From NCBI GenBank assembly GCA_021234155.1, contig JAJEKV010000004.1, forward strand, positions 1,754,519-1,818,518: DNA of 64,000 nt, in the 5' to 3' direction. Below, piece after piece: positions 22,436-32,211 of the stretch. A program made the translations under genes and the position numbers. Each line of letters begins with the position of its first letter. Position 1 is the first letter of the stretch. Origin of the DNA: Isoetes taiwanensis (lineage: Eukaryota; Streptophyta; Lycopodiopsida; Isoetales; Isoetaceae). The notes beneath the pieces were generated by a model. That model saw only the letters and a list, made by a program, of their open reading frames with translations. It was not told the DNA's origin and did not search any database.

Positions 22436-22830
22436 TCATAAATCATAAAGCAAAGCCATGACGAAATCTAAATGCATGGCTTTGCTCCATTCATTTTTCC
22501 TAGAATTGTTCATGGCTTCCTTGTAACGTGTTGGCTCATCAAAGATCACATTGCTGTAGAAGGCAATGTATAAGGAAGTTTTCTCAGATCTTGATTCTAA
22601 GTATGCATGCATCTTATCTATAACCTTTTTAGGTCTAGTAGACCTTCTGAAGGGAACTGCAATCAGGTCTTCATTATCATCTAGATCTGTTTCCTCAGGC
22701 ACCTAGGTCCGCTGCATCATCAATGGTTGTGTCAGGTGCACGTTGTGATGCATTAGAAAGGGTGTCGTTATTGTATGGTGCATCATGTGCCTCTTCATTT
22801 TCTTCATCTTGTGATTTATATCATTCAATT
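22436..22830 (-). pseudogene. Ty1/copia polyprotein fragment before RT
   Basis: The frame contains RRSTRPKK and then DEPTRYKEAMNNSRKNEWSK followed by AM. This is the conserved junction between integrase and reverse transcriptase in Ty1/copia polyproteins (EP..Y.EA....W..AM). Upstream sequence to about 22830 is acidic linker in another frame. The RT catalytic core is missing. It belongs with the primer-binding site at 22922-22933. Confidence 0.7.
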
Positions 22831-22921
22831 ATGGAGATGCATCTTTTTAACACAAATGTGTATTTATCAAATTTTACAGTTCTTCTGACAATGATATTTT
22901 TTGTGAGTGGGACGTACTGTT

Positions 22922-22933
22922 CCTCTGATACCA
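22922..22933 (-). other. Copia primer-binding site next to an LTR end
   Basis: On the minus strand TGGTATCAGAGG matches the initiator tRNA-Met PBS used by plant copia elements. It follows CTGACA (22940-22935), which would be the LTR 3' end. The LTR would extend to higher coordinates, but its other end is not seen. Only about 220 bp separates PBS and polyprotein fragment, so gag and integrase have been deleted. Confidence 0.55.
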
Positions 22934-23069
22934 TTGTCAGATTCTACAAACATGCAGGTCCTCGAGGTCTTTCCTTTTGGCTCAGATGGGCAACATTCAA
23001 TTTGTGAGTTATTATCGTATTTGGATGAATTGGGCATGGAAATAGCATTCCACTGATATGTTTGAGTCC

Positions 23070-23240
23070 AGTTTTTTGGGTTGCCCCTAAGGGGAAAACC
23101 CTCATCCATGTGGGTTTGTGGCATATTCCAAGTATATGTCAGTATATGCTCGAAAACATGACTTTCAAGTGTGATATAAGCCATTTCACTTCGGGTCACG
23201 GAGGGCAACCCTCCCCGGCGCTAAAGACCTTGTTTTGTTT
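23070..23240 (+). repeat. SINE-like repeat with hairpin at each end
   Basis: Begins TTTTTTGGGTTGCCCCTAAG (hairpin-repeat head) and ends with GGAGGGCAACCCTCC, a linker and CCTTGTTTTG. It joins the head seen at 9776/16180/17995 to the tail seen at 15173, so it may be the complete unit of the family, about 170 bp. No A or B box is obvious. Confidence 0.55.
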
Positions 23241-23245
23241 TTCCT

Positions 23246-24170
23246 TTGAAGGACGAAAGTTTTATTAATCAAAAGCAAAGCACAGCGAAAACAATATTCT
23301 TCTTGTAGTACAAGCATAGACATATGCCATCGGGACTAGAGCCTCGAGCATAATGCACTTGCCCCAAAAAGAGAAGCCTAAGGATATGAATTAACTGAGA
23401 TACTAGATCCAAATATGATCCGACGACCTGCCTCAATGGGAGAGCACTTATAAGCCATCACTATTTTGGTTTGGGCACGAGAGACACAAGACCATGGGGA
23501 GAAGAATAAATGCCTTGAAAAAATATAAAGTCTCCATCGTTCAAATGGACCACAAAAGCCAACGAGAACCAAGATGAAATGTCTTCTTCTTAACTAAGGG
23601 CCACCTATCAGGGTAGAATGCTAGAAGACTGTGTTGACCATCCAAGACACTACAAAATAAATTCTGCAACTAAGTCCATATTATTTGGACCTTAGGACAT
23701 ACAAACAAGCGCTGTTCAAGTGATTCAATCTTATGAATGCAAATTGGACATATCGTAGACTTGAGAATCACATTGATGACGGAATGCATTGACATGCAAA
23801 CACCCGTGAATGATCTACTACGAAAGCATCTAAAACCTTGGGATGGAGCATTTAATCCCAAACTCAACGCCATATACGAGACCATCTGGAGCTGCCATCT
23901 AACTGACATGTGGAATCTGCAGCTGCCATCTAACTGACACTGGTAGGGCACTCGATGCTTGAAGAAGACGATACACAGACTTGACAAAGTTCTTGCCTCT
24001 ATGAATTGACTCATTGCAAGTCCATGGAGTCCTTTCCATGACACCCACCATCACAAGAAGTGGCAAAGTCTCTGCTATCTTCTCCTAAAGTAACATATCC
24101 CACCTAGACAGAAGGTACCTAGTCTGAAACTCATTCCATGACATAAGATGGCCATCTTATACCAAGCCTG
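23246..24170 (-). pseudogene. LINE 3' end with RT zinc-binding domain (zf-RVT)
   Basis: Read on the minus strand, NFVKSVYRLLQ and then TICPICIHKIESLEQRLF with CPKVQIIWT match the zf-RVT domain at the C terminus of plant L1-type ORF2 proteins (CPIC....ES..HLF..C....W). Several stops and frame changes interrupt it. The 3' end reads GATTAATAAAAC near 23263, typical of plant LINE tails. Two 20-base copies of AGCTGCCATCTAACTGACA at 23889 and 23921 are a local duplication within it. Confidence 0.65.
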
Positions 24171-24720
24171 GATTGCCTACTTGGATCCATCATCGTTGTG
24201 TAAGAGGATGCACTAATTTTGGGGGGGGGGAGAGAAGGGGGGGGGGATCGGCCCTAAAATCCGGCGTTTTGACTCAGGTCGGAGTCGGCCTAATCCAGGC
24301 CAAGGTCGGATGGGTCTTAAAAGGCCAAACCCCCTCCCTCCTCCTCCCCCTTCTGTCTTGCATCCCATAGGCATTGAAACAACTGTAACATAGCATTTTG
24401 GACTAGATTCAAGATCCAAATCCCTTCCCCGAAGTCTTTCTACTCTCTGCTTCAATCGATGTAAGGCCAAGACATGGCCCAATCGAGCTCCAAGTAAGCT
24501 TGTGCCACAATTTTTTCGATTCTAGGATTGAAGACTAATCTAAGATGCCGAACAACCGATTTTGAGGTCGGGTCTTGTAACTTTTCTATTGTATTATGTC
24601 AAATTCCAAAGAGCGATTAGCAATTATTAGGTCACCGGATTATATTAGGTCACCGATTGCAGTAGCGATTGAGTCATTATTTATATGTTTATGTTAAGTT
24701 TTAAAGTTTTATTCTATTGC
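24171..24720. other. No recognisable gene
   Basis: Contains a G-run near 24220-24246. Nothing coding is recognisable. Confidence 0.4.
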
Positions 24721-25060
24721 TTACATAGGAGGTTAATGCATCTCCTTCCGCCTTCTCCGGCGCCTTCTCTCGGCGCTCGGCGCCTCGCCCGAGGCGCCGC
24801 CGAGGCCCCGCCTCGAGCCGGATGCAAAGTGATGGATGGCGCTGGGAGCAATGGGTAAGGAAGGATGGCACCCCCGGTGTGCCTCGGGAGTGGATGTCCG
24901 GCCTCATGCATACTGGGGGCCGGGCGCTTTGGCGCTGTGGTCTGAGGATGGGTGAGGAGGCACCTCCAATGGGCTTATTTCGAAGCGGTTTTCGAGCGCC
25001 GCCTTCCCCGCGGTTCCGGGCGACATGCTAGCGCCTCGCTTCCCAAAGACCCGCCAGAAG
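24721..25060. other. GC-rich island with perfect palindrome
   Basis: Markedly higher in GC and CpG than its surroundings. At 24778-24799 a 10-base arm (CGGCGCCTCG) and its exact complement flank two bases. Open frames occur on both strands, as expected for GC-rich DNA, but I recognise no protein. Confidence 0.55.
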
Positions 25061-25229
25061 AGGTTACGGTTCGAGTTGCTTGGTGAAGCCTTGCCTGCTG
25101 GAGGTATGAAGGTATGCTTGTTGCTTGTGCAACAAAGATGGATTTTGGATCGGTGAGAGCCATAGTCATCCCGCAACGGTTTTTCCCGTGTGGTTTTAAT
25201 CCGGTCATGATGGTTGTGTTCTAGCTCAC

Positions 25230-25365
25230 GTTGTGCTTTGGTTTAAGGGCTTCGCCCATGCTCTTGTTTGGACTTCGGGTCCGGGACTTGGTCCCTTATG
25301 TACTTGGTCCCATAACTTGGATTGGGTTCGCGTGGGCGTAAAAATTTTTCCTTCCTTCCTTCCTT
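25230..25365 (+). repeat. SINE/LINE-like 3' tail ending in (TTCC)n
   Basis: Contains GGGACTTGGTCCC (perfect 5-bp stem) and ends CGTGGGCGTAAAAATTTTTC followed by TTCC repeats to about 25365. This end resembles the tail of the SINE inserted at 30083-30317 (CGTGGACGTTAAAATAAAC plus TTCC repeats). The 5' boundary is unknown. Confidence 0.5.
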
Positions 25366-25900
25366 AGCAAGAGAGAACTTTAGATTTGCTGGAGTAATAA
25401 ACCCACCCAGCAATAGCACTTTATCATCAACAACACCGCTTCTTATTAACCATCGCTATTGCAAGCTTCTTATTTGCTTGGGCGGTGCATAATTTTGGAA
25501 GATCTTGGGTTCAGTGAGTTGCAGACAACAATTGAGCTATGGATTTTTTATTCTCCAACACTACATTGCTTTTATTTCTTAGACTCTTGGGATGCTTGAG
25601 TTTATTCAACTTGGTTTGAGAATTTATAGGCTCTGTTTTGTTGTTCTCCAGCCTCAATCTTTCTTACAATTTTCAACGTTAAGTTCTCTTGCTACTATTG
25701 TCAGGACTCCACTGTCCAGATTCACTGTTTATAGAAGTAGAGATGTATTGTTTATGCATTATCTGCAGGAAAAGAGAAAGTTTGAATTTTGGGCGTAATA
25801 GGTCGGAAGTGTCGGCTAGGTCGGGTGGGTAGGCCCAACTATGGGGGAAGGGGTGTGTATCGATAGAGCTGGCGGTAGTGGTATCCACCATCATGGCATA

Positions 25901-27385
25901 TGTGACATTTCCCAGAAATATACGCCATATATACGTATATTTTTGGGCCATGTCACCGTACAAGTCTACCATTTATAGCCTTGTACACCATAGTAGGTGG
26001 AAAAGGGAGCATGGCTAAGTTATTTACATAACTTAGTCAACCTTAGGCTTAAGGCTATTTCCACATGGCCTTACCCTATGGGGCACCCGCCACATGGAAG
26101 CAGCCAATTGGAGCCACATGGCAGTGACATGGAACTCTAACCTATAAGTACCCTAACCCTAGGCCACTTTTCGGCTCCACCTACCTTGAGACATGTTCTT
26201 CACTCAGAACTCCGTTTCGAACACCGTTCATTGCTGCTTAGCTCAGATCGACAACCCCAAGGCAATGCGCTCATCAAAAGGAGGAGGAACTACTCGACTC
26301 GTCAACAAGTCATGGAGACCCTGTGGAGTGGAAGTTCGTGGGAAAGGTGTATTGTGAGTAGCCTCATAGGTATATGATTATGTTGATGTACGATGTTGGT
26401 TGATCTTATGTTTGCACCTCTTGTGTATTGGGAAGGGGGGTAGAGACCTAGTGGCCATTATTTAGATGATGTTCCTACTTTAGACCCCTTAGTTCCTATT
26501 ATTATGCGGCCTATGCATAGGAACCTACCCCATCTACGGGGGCTATGAAGTGACTTAGCACCATATAATGAGGCTTGTGGCTAAGTGGAGGGAGGTCCCT
26601 GCTGAGCGCAACTACTGGGGACCCATAGCAGGCTAGGCCTATAGTTGGTCACTTCATGTGGGCAGGGTATGGGTCCGACACTTGTTGGGTCAATGGCGTC
26701 ACCCTGACTCTCAAGAGTTCGTGAATGTTGGCTGGCTCTTGTTTTGGAGAGTTCAGTCGGGTACGAATCGTGTATCGCCATGATTCTCTAGTTGTCCATA
26801 GAGACACTAGACCTCGGAAAGGGGAGATGCAATTCTTTCTACCTCATTGGACCGGGGAGAAACAACCCGGAGTAGTCTCGATTGGTGATACCATGAGACT
26901 ACGTATTTGGCAGGAGTTATAGTCACGCCAAGAGCCCGATCTGATCACCAAGAAAGTATGCACGGGGAGGGGCGGATGGAGTGGTCAACCCGACCATTGT
27001 CTATAGCCCGGCCCACCATTGTCATATCTCGCTCTGCTCTATCTTGAGGCCCAGCTGTCAATCTACTTCCGTGAGTGTCCGAAAGGCACGGGTAGGAGCT
27101 CATATGTTTTATGGCATATTGATATCTTTGACGTATCTATAGTTGTACGGATGTGCTACCCTTCGAGGTAGTTGGATATATTATTATTGCTAGTCTTGAC
27201 GTTATGTTATGCTTCCTTTGTTATAGGAGCCGATAGGGGAAGGGCACATGAAGACACCTCGATGTCTGCCTTTGAGAGATATCTTGGGTGTGGGATAGGC
27301 GGGGGCTCATCGCGTGGGAGGGCTGGATGGGGGATTTCCCAAGAGATGTATAACAGACATCATATATTTGGTGGGGAGCGTCACA
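25901..27385 (+). repeat. 5' LTR (1.49 kb)
   Basis: Starts TGTGAC and ends GTCACA, a perfect inverted terminal hexamer with TG..CA ends. A TATA box (TATAAG, 26143-26148) lies about 240 bp in. It aligns in order with 35884-37165, 59670-59897 and 60220 onward. Compared with the 3' LTR it lacks about 150 bp near 26370. Open frames inside it are not genes. Confidence 0.8.
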
Positions 27386-27396
27386 ATTGGTAGCAA

Positions 27397-27408
27397 TGGT
27401 ATCAGAGC
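27397..27408 (+). other. Primer-binding site (initiator tRNA-Met)
   Basis: TGGTATCAGAGC is the canonical plant iMet PBS and lies 11 bp after the LTR end. The spacing is longer than usual; TTGGTAGCAA in between may be a partial duplication. Confidence 0.75.
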
Positions 27409-27892
27409 AATGTTCTTGGTTGACCAAAAGCTAGCAGTGACCATATCCATGACTAAGTAGAGTAACTAGCCTAGTAGAGGGTGGAATAGAAAACTCCCAC
27501 ATTGAACCTCGAAATTGGGGGAAAAACATTTCTCCCAAGTAGTAGGGTGATAGAGCTAGGCTAGATTAGGGATTCGGGGAAAAAGAATGAGTCAAACGAA
27601 CTTTTTTTAGTAAAACTAAAAGCGAAATGCATGAGCATCAAATTTCATCAAAATGGATCAAAGAATCATCCCAATCTGAGATTCGGATGAAAAATGGCGT
27701 GAATCTATAATTAACACACTGAACTATTAGAAAAAAAGTCAAAATTTAAAAATTATATAATAATAAAAAGAACTAGTCATTAATAAGGGTGGCTAATTAA
27801 TAGGTGTATTAATGGTAAAGGAATATTCCCTAGCTTAGAGAGTATTTTCCCCTTTTAAATACCATGTTGGGTCCCACTCTCCCTAATTGCCC
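27409..27892 (+). other. Retrotransposon leader, noncoding
   Basis: Internal sequence after the PBS. No gag frame. AT-rich in its second half. Confidence 0.5.
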
Positions 27893-27913
27893 CCCTCTCT
27901 CTCTATATATATA

Positions 27914-27992
<79 letters not shown>

Positions 27993-28005
27993 CTATATAT
28001 ATATA

Positions 28006-28055
<50 letters not shown>
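27893..28055 (+). repeat. (CT)n/(TA)n compound microsatellite
   Basis: About 160 bp of CT repeats interrupted by two short TA tracts. Apparent open frames across it (Leu-Ser repeats) are artefacts. Confidence 0.95.
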
Positions 28056-28059
<4 letters not shown>

Positions 28060-28109
28060 GGAGATTAGGTAAAGGGATTAGGTAAAAAGGATTAGCAAAA
28101 GGATAAGAA

Positions 28110-31100
28110 TGGGATTATATATGGATTGAGATAACTGGATCGCCAACATCATATTATTTAGCAATCTGTTACTTTGCACCAAGGCATATGAAGGTTTATG
28201 TTGAAACGGAAGCATCCCAAGAAACTTTGTTCTTTGAATTAGAACAGGATATAATGCACTTTCAGAGTAAAGGGGAAGTGATCATTGCCGGTGACTTTAA
28301 TGGTAGAACGGGGAATCTGCAAGCATCAGTATATACTGATTTGAAAGATCCTCTTTGGCTGGATCAAATGGATAATGACGAGTTACAAGCTGGTGGTTGG
28401 GCCAGAAATTCGATGGATAATATTGTCACAAGGACTGGGCGACAACTGCTTACTCTGTGTTGTAGCACAGGCTTGCTTATCTGTAATGGCCTAGCTCGCT
28501 TTCCAGGCACTATGCATACCACATGTCGTTCCCGGAGCACTGTGGATTATGTGATCATGGGAGATCACACTCTAGACCAGATAATAGATTTCAAGATTGG
28601 GGACGAACAATTAGAATCCGACCATTGTCCAATGACGATCATGATCCCAGTTAAGAGAATGGAGAGCAGCGCCAGTACTAGGATAACCCATGAATACTAT
28701 ATGCGGCCCAGTTTGATGATAAATTATCAAGCAAAAGTGGAAGACATGTTACAATCCTTTGTATGGGATGATGATGTAACCATAGCTAGCCAACAGTTGC
28801 ACGATCTGTTATCTTGTGCTGCCAAGGAGGTTTTTACCTCCAAGCGTGCCCAGAAAGGCCTTCCTTGTAAGTCATGGTATGATCAGACCTGTTATGCAGC
28901 AAAGATGGCATGGAAAAGGAGCCCATTGCATCTTAAAGATACAAGGCGGAAAGAATATAGAGCAATAATAAGACAAAAGAAGCGGCATTTTATCAAGTCT
29001 AGGCAAGAGGAGCTATGTCAGAGGTATGTGTCGGAACCAAAAAACTTTTGGAACATGCTTCGCAAAAAAAGACATAATGAATTTAGTCTCTCAGCAGAGG
29101 TTTTATGGAAACATGTATATACCCTGTATCATCACCCACCTTTAACTAATGATATCGGGCAGCCCATAAGAGCAAATTTGTTAATTACAGAAGAGGATGT
29201 TTCATCACGGATCTCTCGCCTAGCAAACGGTAAAGCTAGAGACATACAAGGTCTATGTGCTGAGCATCTAAAATGGGCTGGCCCGCGAATTTATCACATT
29301 GTGGCTGAACTGCTGACAAAAGTCCTTAAGCTTGGATTTCCCTTATCCTGGCAAGTAAATCGGGTGGTACCTGTGCATAAAGATGGTTCTACCAATGAGA
29401 TTGGGAATTATAGGACCATTCTAGTGAGTGGTCTGTTGCCAAAACTTTTAGCATCTATCCTGGAAACCAAAATAAGTATGTGGGCCGAGTCTAATGATAA
29501 AGGGGCGAGGCAAAGCGGGGGTTTGGATCGAGGCGATCTTGTGGATCACCTATTGATTAAAGCAATTTTGACACCGTGAAAGGGACGAAGAAACCAGCAT
29601 ATGTGGCCTTTGTTGATTTTAGAAAGGCCTTTGGTGGTACCGAGGTCCCATTTGTGGGCCACATTGGAGAGACTTAATGTTCCGGCAGGTTGAAAGAAGC
29701 GGTCACGAGGTCCTATATGAAAAAGTTTTGGTACAGTTATCACCGCCTATGTCATTAGAAAAAGGGGAATATGTTGACAGCAATATTGGAGTTAAACAAG
29801 GCTGCCCGATGTCTCCTACCTTGTTTGGGTTATTTATAGATGGCCTTGAAGCATGGTTACACGATAATTGCCATGGTGGTACTGAACTTCATGGTTTTGT
29901 GATACAGTTGTTGATGTATGCAGATGATATGGTTATTTTTGCCCGCTCACCAGAATGCATGCAGCGTCATTTAGATGGGCTCGCCCACTTTTGTGACTCA
30001 ACTGGGATGCAAGTGAACTTGGAAAAAACAAGCGTCATGACAGTTGGCACACTTAAACAAGAAAGTTCTTTTAGATATAAGGAAGGAAGGAAGGAAGTTT
30101 ATTTTAACGTCCACGGAGGCCAGAGGCCTATGAGACGGTACATGCAGAGAACAGGCAAAAAAGCCAAAAACCCCAACACCAAAAACAAACAATGTAACTG
30201 TACAGTAGAACCCTACTACCGGGATGAAAAAACCCCCACTTGGGAGGAAAAACCCTAATAGTAGGCTCAAAAATACCATGCCCCCGAAGAGCAAGTCTGA
30301 CGGCCGAAATCTGCAGGATGTAAAGGACAATCTGGTAAGCACATGTGATTCTTACAGATACCTGGGGTTGATTTTCCATAGGAATCACAGGTGGAATGCA
30401 TGCATTAATCAGTGAATTGATGGGGGGCATAAGGCTCTTTATGGCATGCAAAGTTTATGTAGAGAAGCTCATTTGTGGGCTTGGACACGTTAAAAGAGGT
30501 TGTTTGATTCTTTGGTGCAAAGTGTTGTACTATATGGCTGTGAGGTTTGGGGGCCGAGCCTCCCAATGGGTTTGTGGGAAGATATGGAGCCGATTTTAAA
30601 GAAATTTATAAGGCTAGAATTGGGGGTGAAGGCCCAGACTCCCTACCCGATGATGTTGACAGAATGCGGTCTTCTACGTTAGAAGGAGAAGCCATGCTGA
30701 GGTGCATTCGCTATATGAAAAAAGTAATTAATATGGATGAGAACCGACTTCCTTATAAAGCATTTCTAGCCAGCAAAGATAAAGGTTGGTTCTGTGATGC
30801 AACAAGATGGCTTGGGAGATGGGATATTCAATGGAGTGAAGCAATACTAATTGAGAAAAATCTGAGGCAATGGCTTTACGCTAAGATTCAAAAGAAGATG
30901 TGGTCACAACCAAAAACGAAAATGATATTATACAGGCAACATATGAATCCTAGTTTGGAAGCTGCCAGGTATTTGGAAGATAATATCTCAATAAAAAAAG
31001 ACATGTGATTGGTAGAATCCGCCTTAGCTCACACCATTTGGGTGTTGAAACTGGACGTTGGAGGCATATCATACCAAGAACAGAAAGATATTGTAAAGTG

Positions 31101-31217
31101 TGTGGTGAGGAGCAGGTAGAAGATGAATCCCATGCATTACTCAGATATAGTGCATATCACTTATTACGAGAACATCATGGGATACACTCTGATAATCTTC
31201 ATACCTTTTTTCCTTAG
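28110..31217 (+). pseudogene. LINE A ORF2: endonuclease and reverse transcriptase
   Basis: The first frame (to 29579) holds the C-terminal half of an APE-type endonuclease: AGDFNGRTG near 28290, STVDYV near 28540 and SDHCPM near 28620. The start of RT follows (RISRLANGKARD). After a frame change come AYVAFVDFRKAFGG (motif A, with the catalytic Asp after KAF replaced by Gly), then KQGCPMSPTLFGLFIDGLE and YADDMVIF (motif C, about 29917). After the SINE the frame resumes with SYRYLGLIF and ends with a CCHC-like C-terminal finger (YCKVCGEEQVEDESHALL) whose last Cys is Tyr. Several frameshifts make it dead. Confidence 0.85.
30083..30317 (-). mobile_element. SINE inserted in LINE A
   Basis: A 235-bp segment interrupts the RT frame between ..SSFRYK and DNLVSTCDSYRYLG. 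Flanking ATATAAGG and ATGTAAAGG look like a target duplication. On the minus strand it ends with the stem-loop AGGCC-TCT-GGCCT (30129-30117), then CGTGGACGTTAAAATAAAC and four TTCC repeats. That tail matches the 3' ends of LINEs A and B, so it was probably mobilised by this LINE family. No tRNA-like head was recognised. Confidence 0.65.
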
Positions 31218-31391
31218 GAGGAGAGAAAATTGGGGCATATTTAGTAGATCTATTGCAACATAGAGAGATTTGTTTAAAGAGATTGAACTATATTTTAGAA
31301 GATGATGATAAGCTGAGTGAGAGTGACGAGCAAGATGAGGAATCTGAGACTCATCTGCTCTTCTATTATTATGAGTAATTTTCATGTCTTT

Positions 31392-31406
31392 AGGCCTTTG
31401 AGGCCT
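31392..31406 (+). promoter_or_regulatory. LINE A 3' stem-loop
   Basis: AGGCCT-TTG-AGGCCT forms a 6-bp stem with a 3-base loop, about 30 bp before the repeat tail. Comparable stems occur in LINE B and the SINE with different sequence. In other LINE/SINE pairs such loops are bound by the LINE reverse transcriptase. Confidence 0.6.
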
Positions 31407-31462
31407 CCCAAAGATTAATACACTACACTTCTTCTTCTTCTCTGTGAAAACATGCGCTTGTG

Positions 31463-32199
31463 ATGGCGAAACCTAAAAAAGATGTGGAGAAGTCTGGTGG
31501 TCCCAAGAGTGGTTCTCACATCTTGAAGTCGCTGGGTCAAATCGGATGTGAGCCCCAAGGAAGGAAGGAATGATAAAAAATCTGGAAAACTTGGGTCTGC
31601 AGGGTCGGAATCAGATGAAAAGCATGGGTCTGATGCAATCCGAGTTTGAGCAATTTAAGCATGATATGAGTAATAAAGCTCCAGAAGCTGCAAGCAGGCC
31701 GCATGATATCTCTGAAATTAAAGATCAGTTTGAAACTTACAAGGAAGAACAAGAAAAGAAAGCATATGATGTATCGGAAATAAAAAATCAGTTTGAAGCC
31801 TACAGGGAAGAACAAGAAAAGAAGGCAAGGGCATTGAATATTCGTATACTTGGCATGCCGGAGGTTGCTAAAGAGATATACTAAGCAAGTCGTTGAAAAT
31901 TTCCTTGAAGAGAAATTGCGATTGAGAATGCGGGAATCATGGAAGCCTTTTTCGATTGAAAAGCGAATAACAATGGCGGTGCATATTATTGTGAAATTCA
32001 AGAATAGGAAAACAAATTGCAAGTGCTTAGGAAACGTGCAATTTTGAAAGGTACTTCAGTGTTCATCAATGAGGATCTAACTAAAGCGCAGTTGGAAGAG
32101 CATAAAGTGCAGATACAAATAATGAAAGAAGCAAAACAGAATGGGAAAAGGGTGCGCTGGCGACGAGGTAAGATAATGGTAGATATTGCTGAGGTATAG
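31463..32199 (+). pseudogene. LINE B ORF1: coiled-coil nucleic-acid-binding protein
   Basis: Starts MAKPKKDVEKSGG. After a frame change it continues with a charged coiled-coil segment (EIKDQFETYKEEQEKK, partly duplicated as EIKNQFEAYREEQEKK). The C-terminal part (KGTSVFINEDLTKAQLEEH, then WRRGKIMVD) matches the RNA-binding C-terminal domain of L1-type ORF1 proteins. The duplicated coiled-coil segment spans about 31700-31825. At least three frame breaks. Family role: RNA chaperone that coats the LINE transcript. Confidence 0.7.
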
Positions 32200-32211
32200 G
32201 TAGTCGAGACC

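Larger units (their letters stand above)
28100..31440 (+). mobile_element. LINE A (non-LTR retrotransposon), 5' truncated
   Basis: Begins inside the endonuclease domain and ends with a stem-loop (31392-31406), GATTAATACAC and a short CTT-repeat tail. It lacks ORF1 and the start of the endonuclease. Same family and orientation as LINE B, which starts immediately after it. A 235-bp SINE interrupts its RT domain. Confidence 0.85.

Noticed and set aside
26725-27393. Plus-strand frames inside the 5' LTR
   Set aside because: LTR sequence; not conserved as frames in the sister LTR.
27864-28072. Leu-Ser repeat open frames
   Set aside because: Pure translation of the CT microsatellite.
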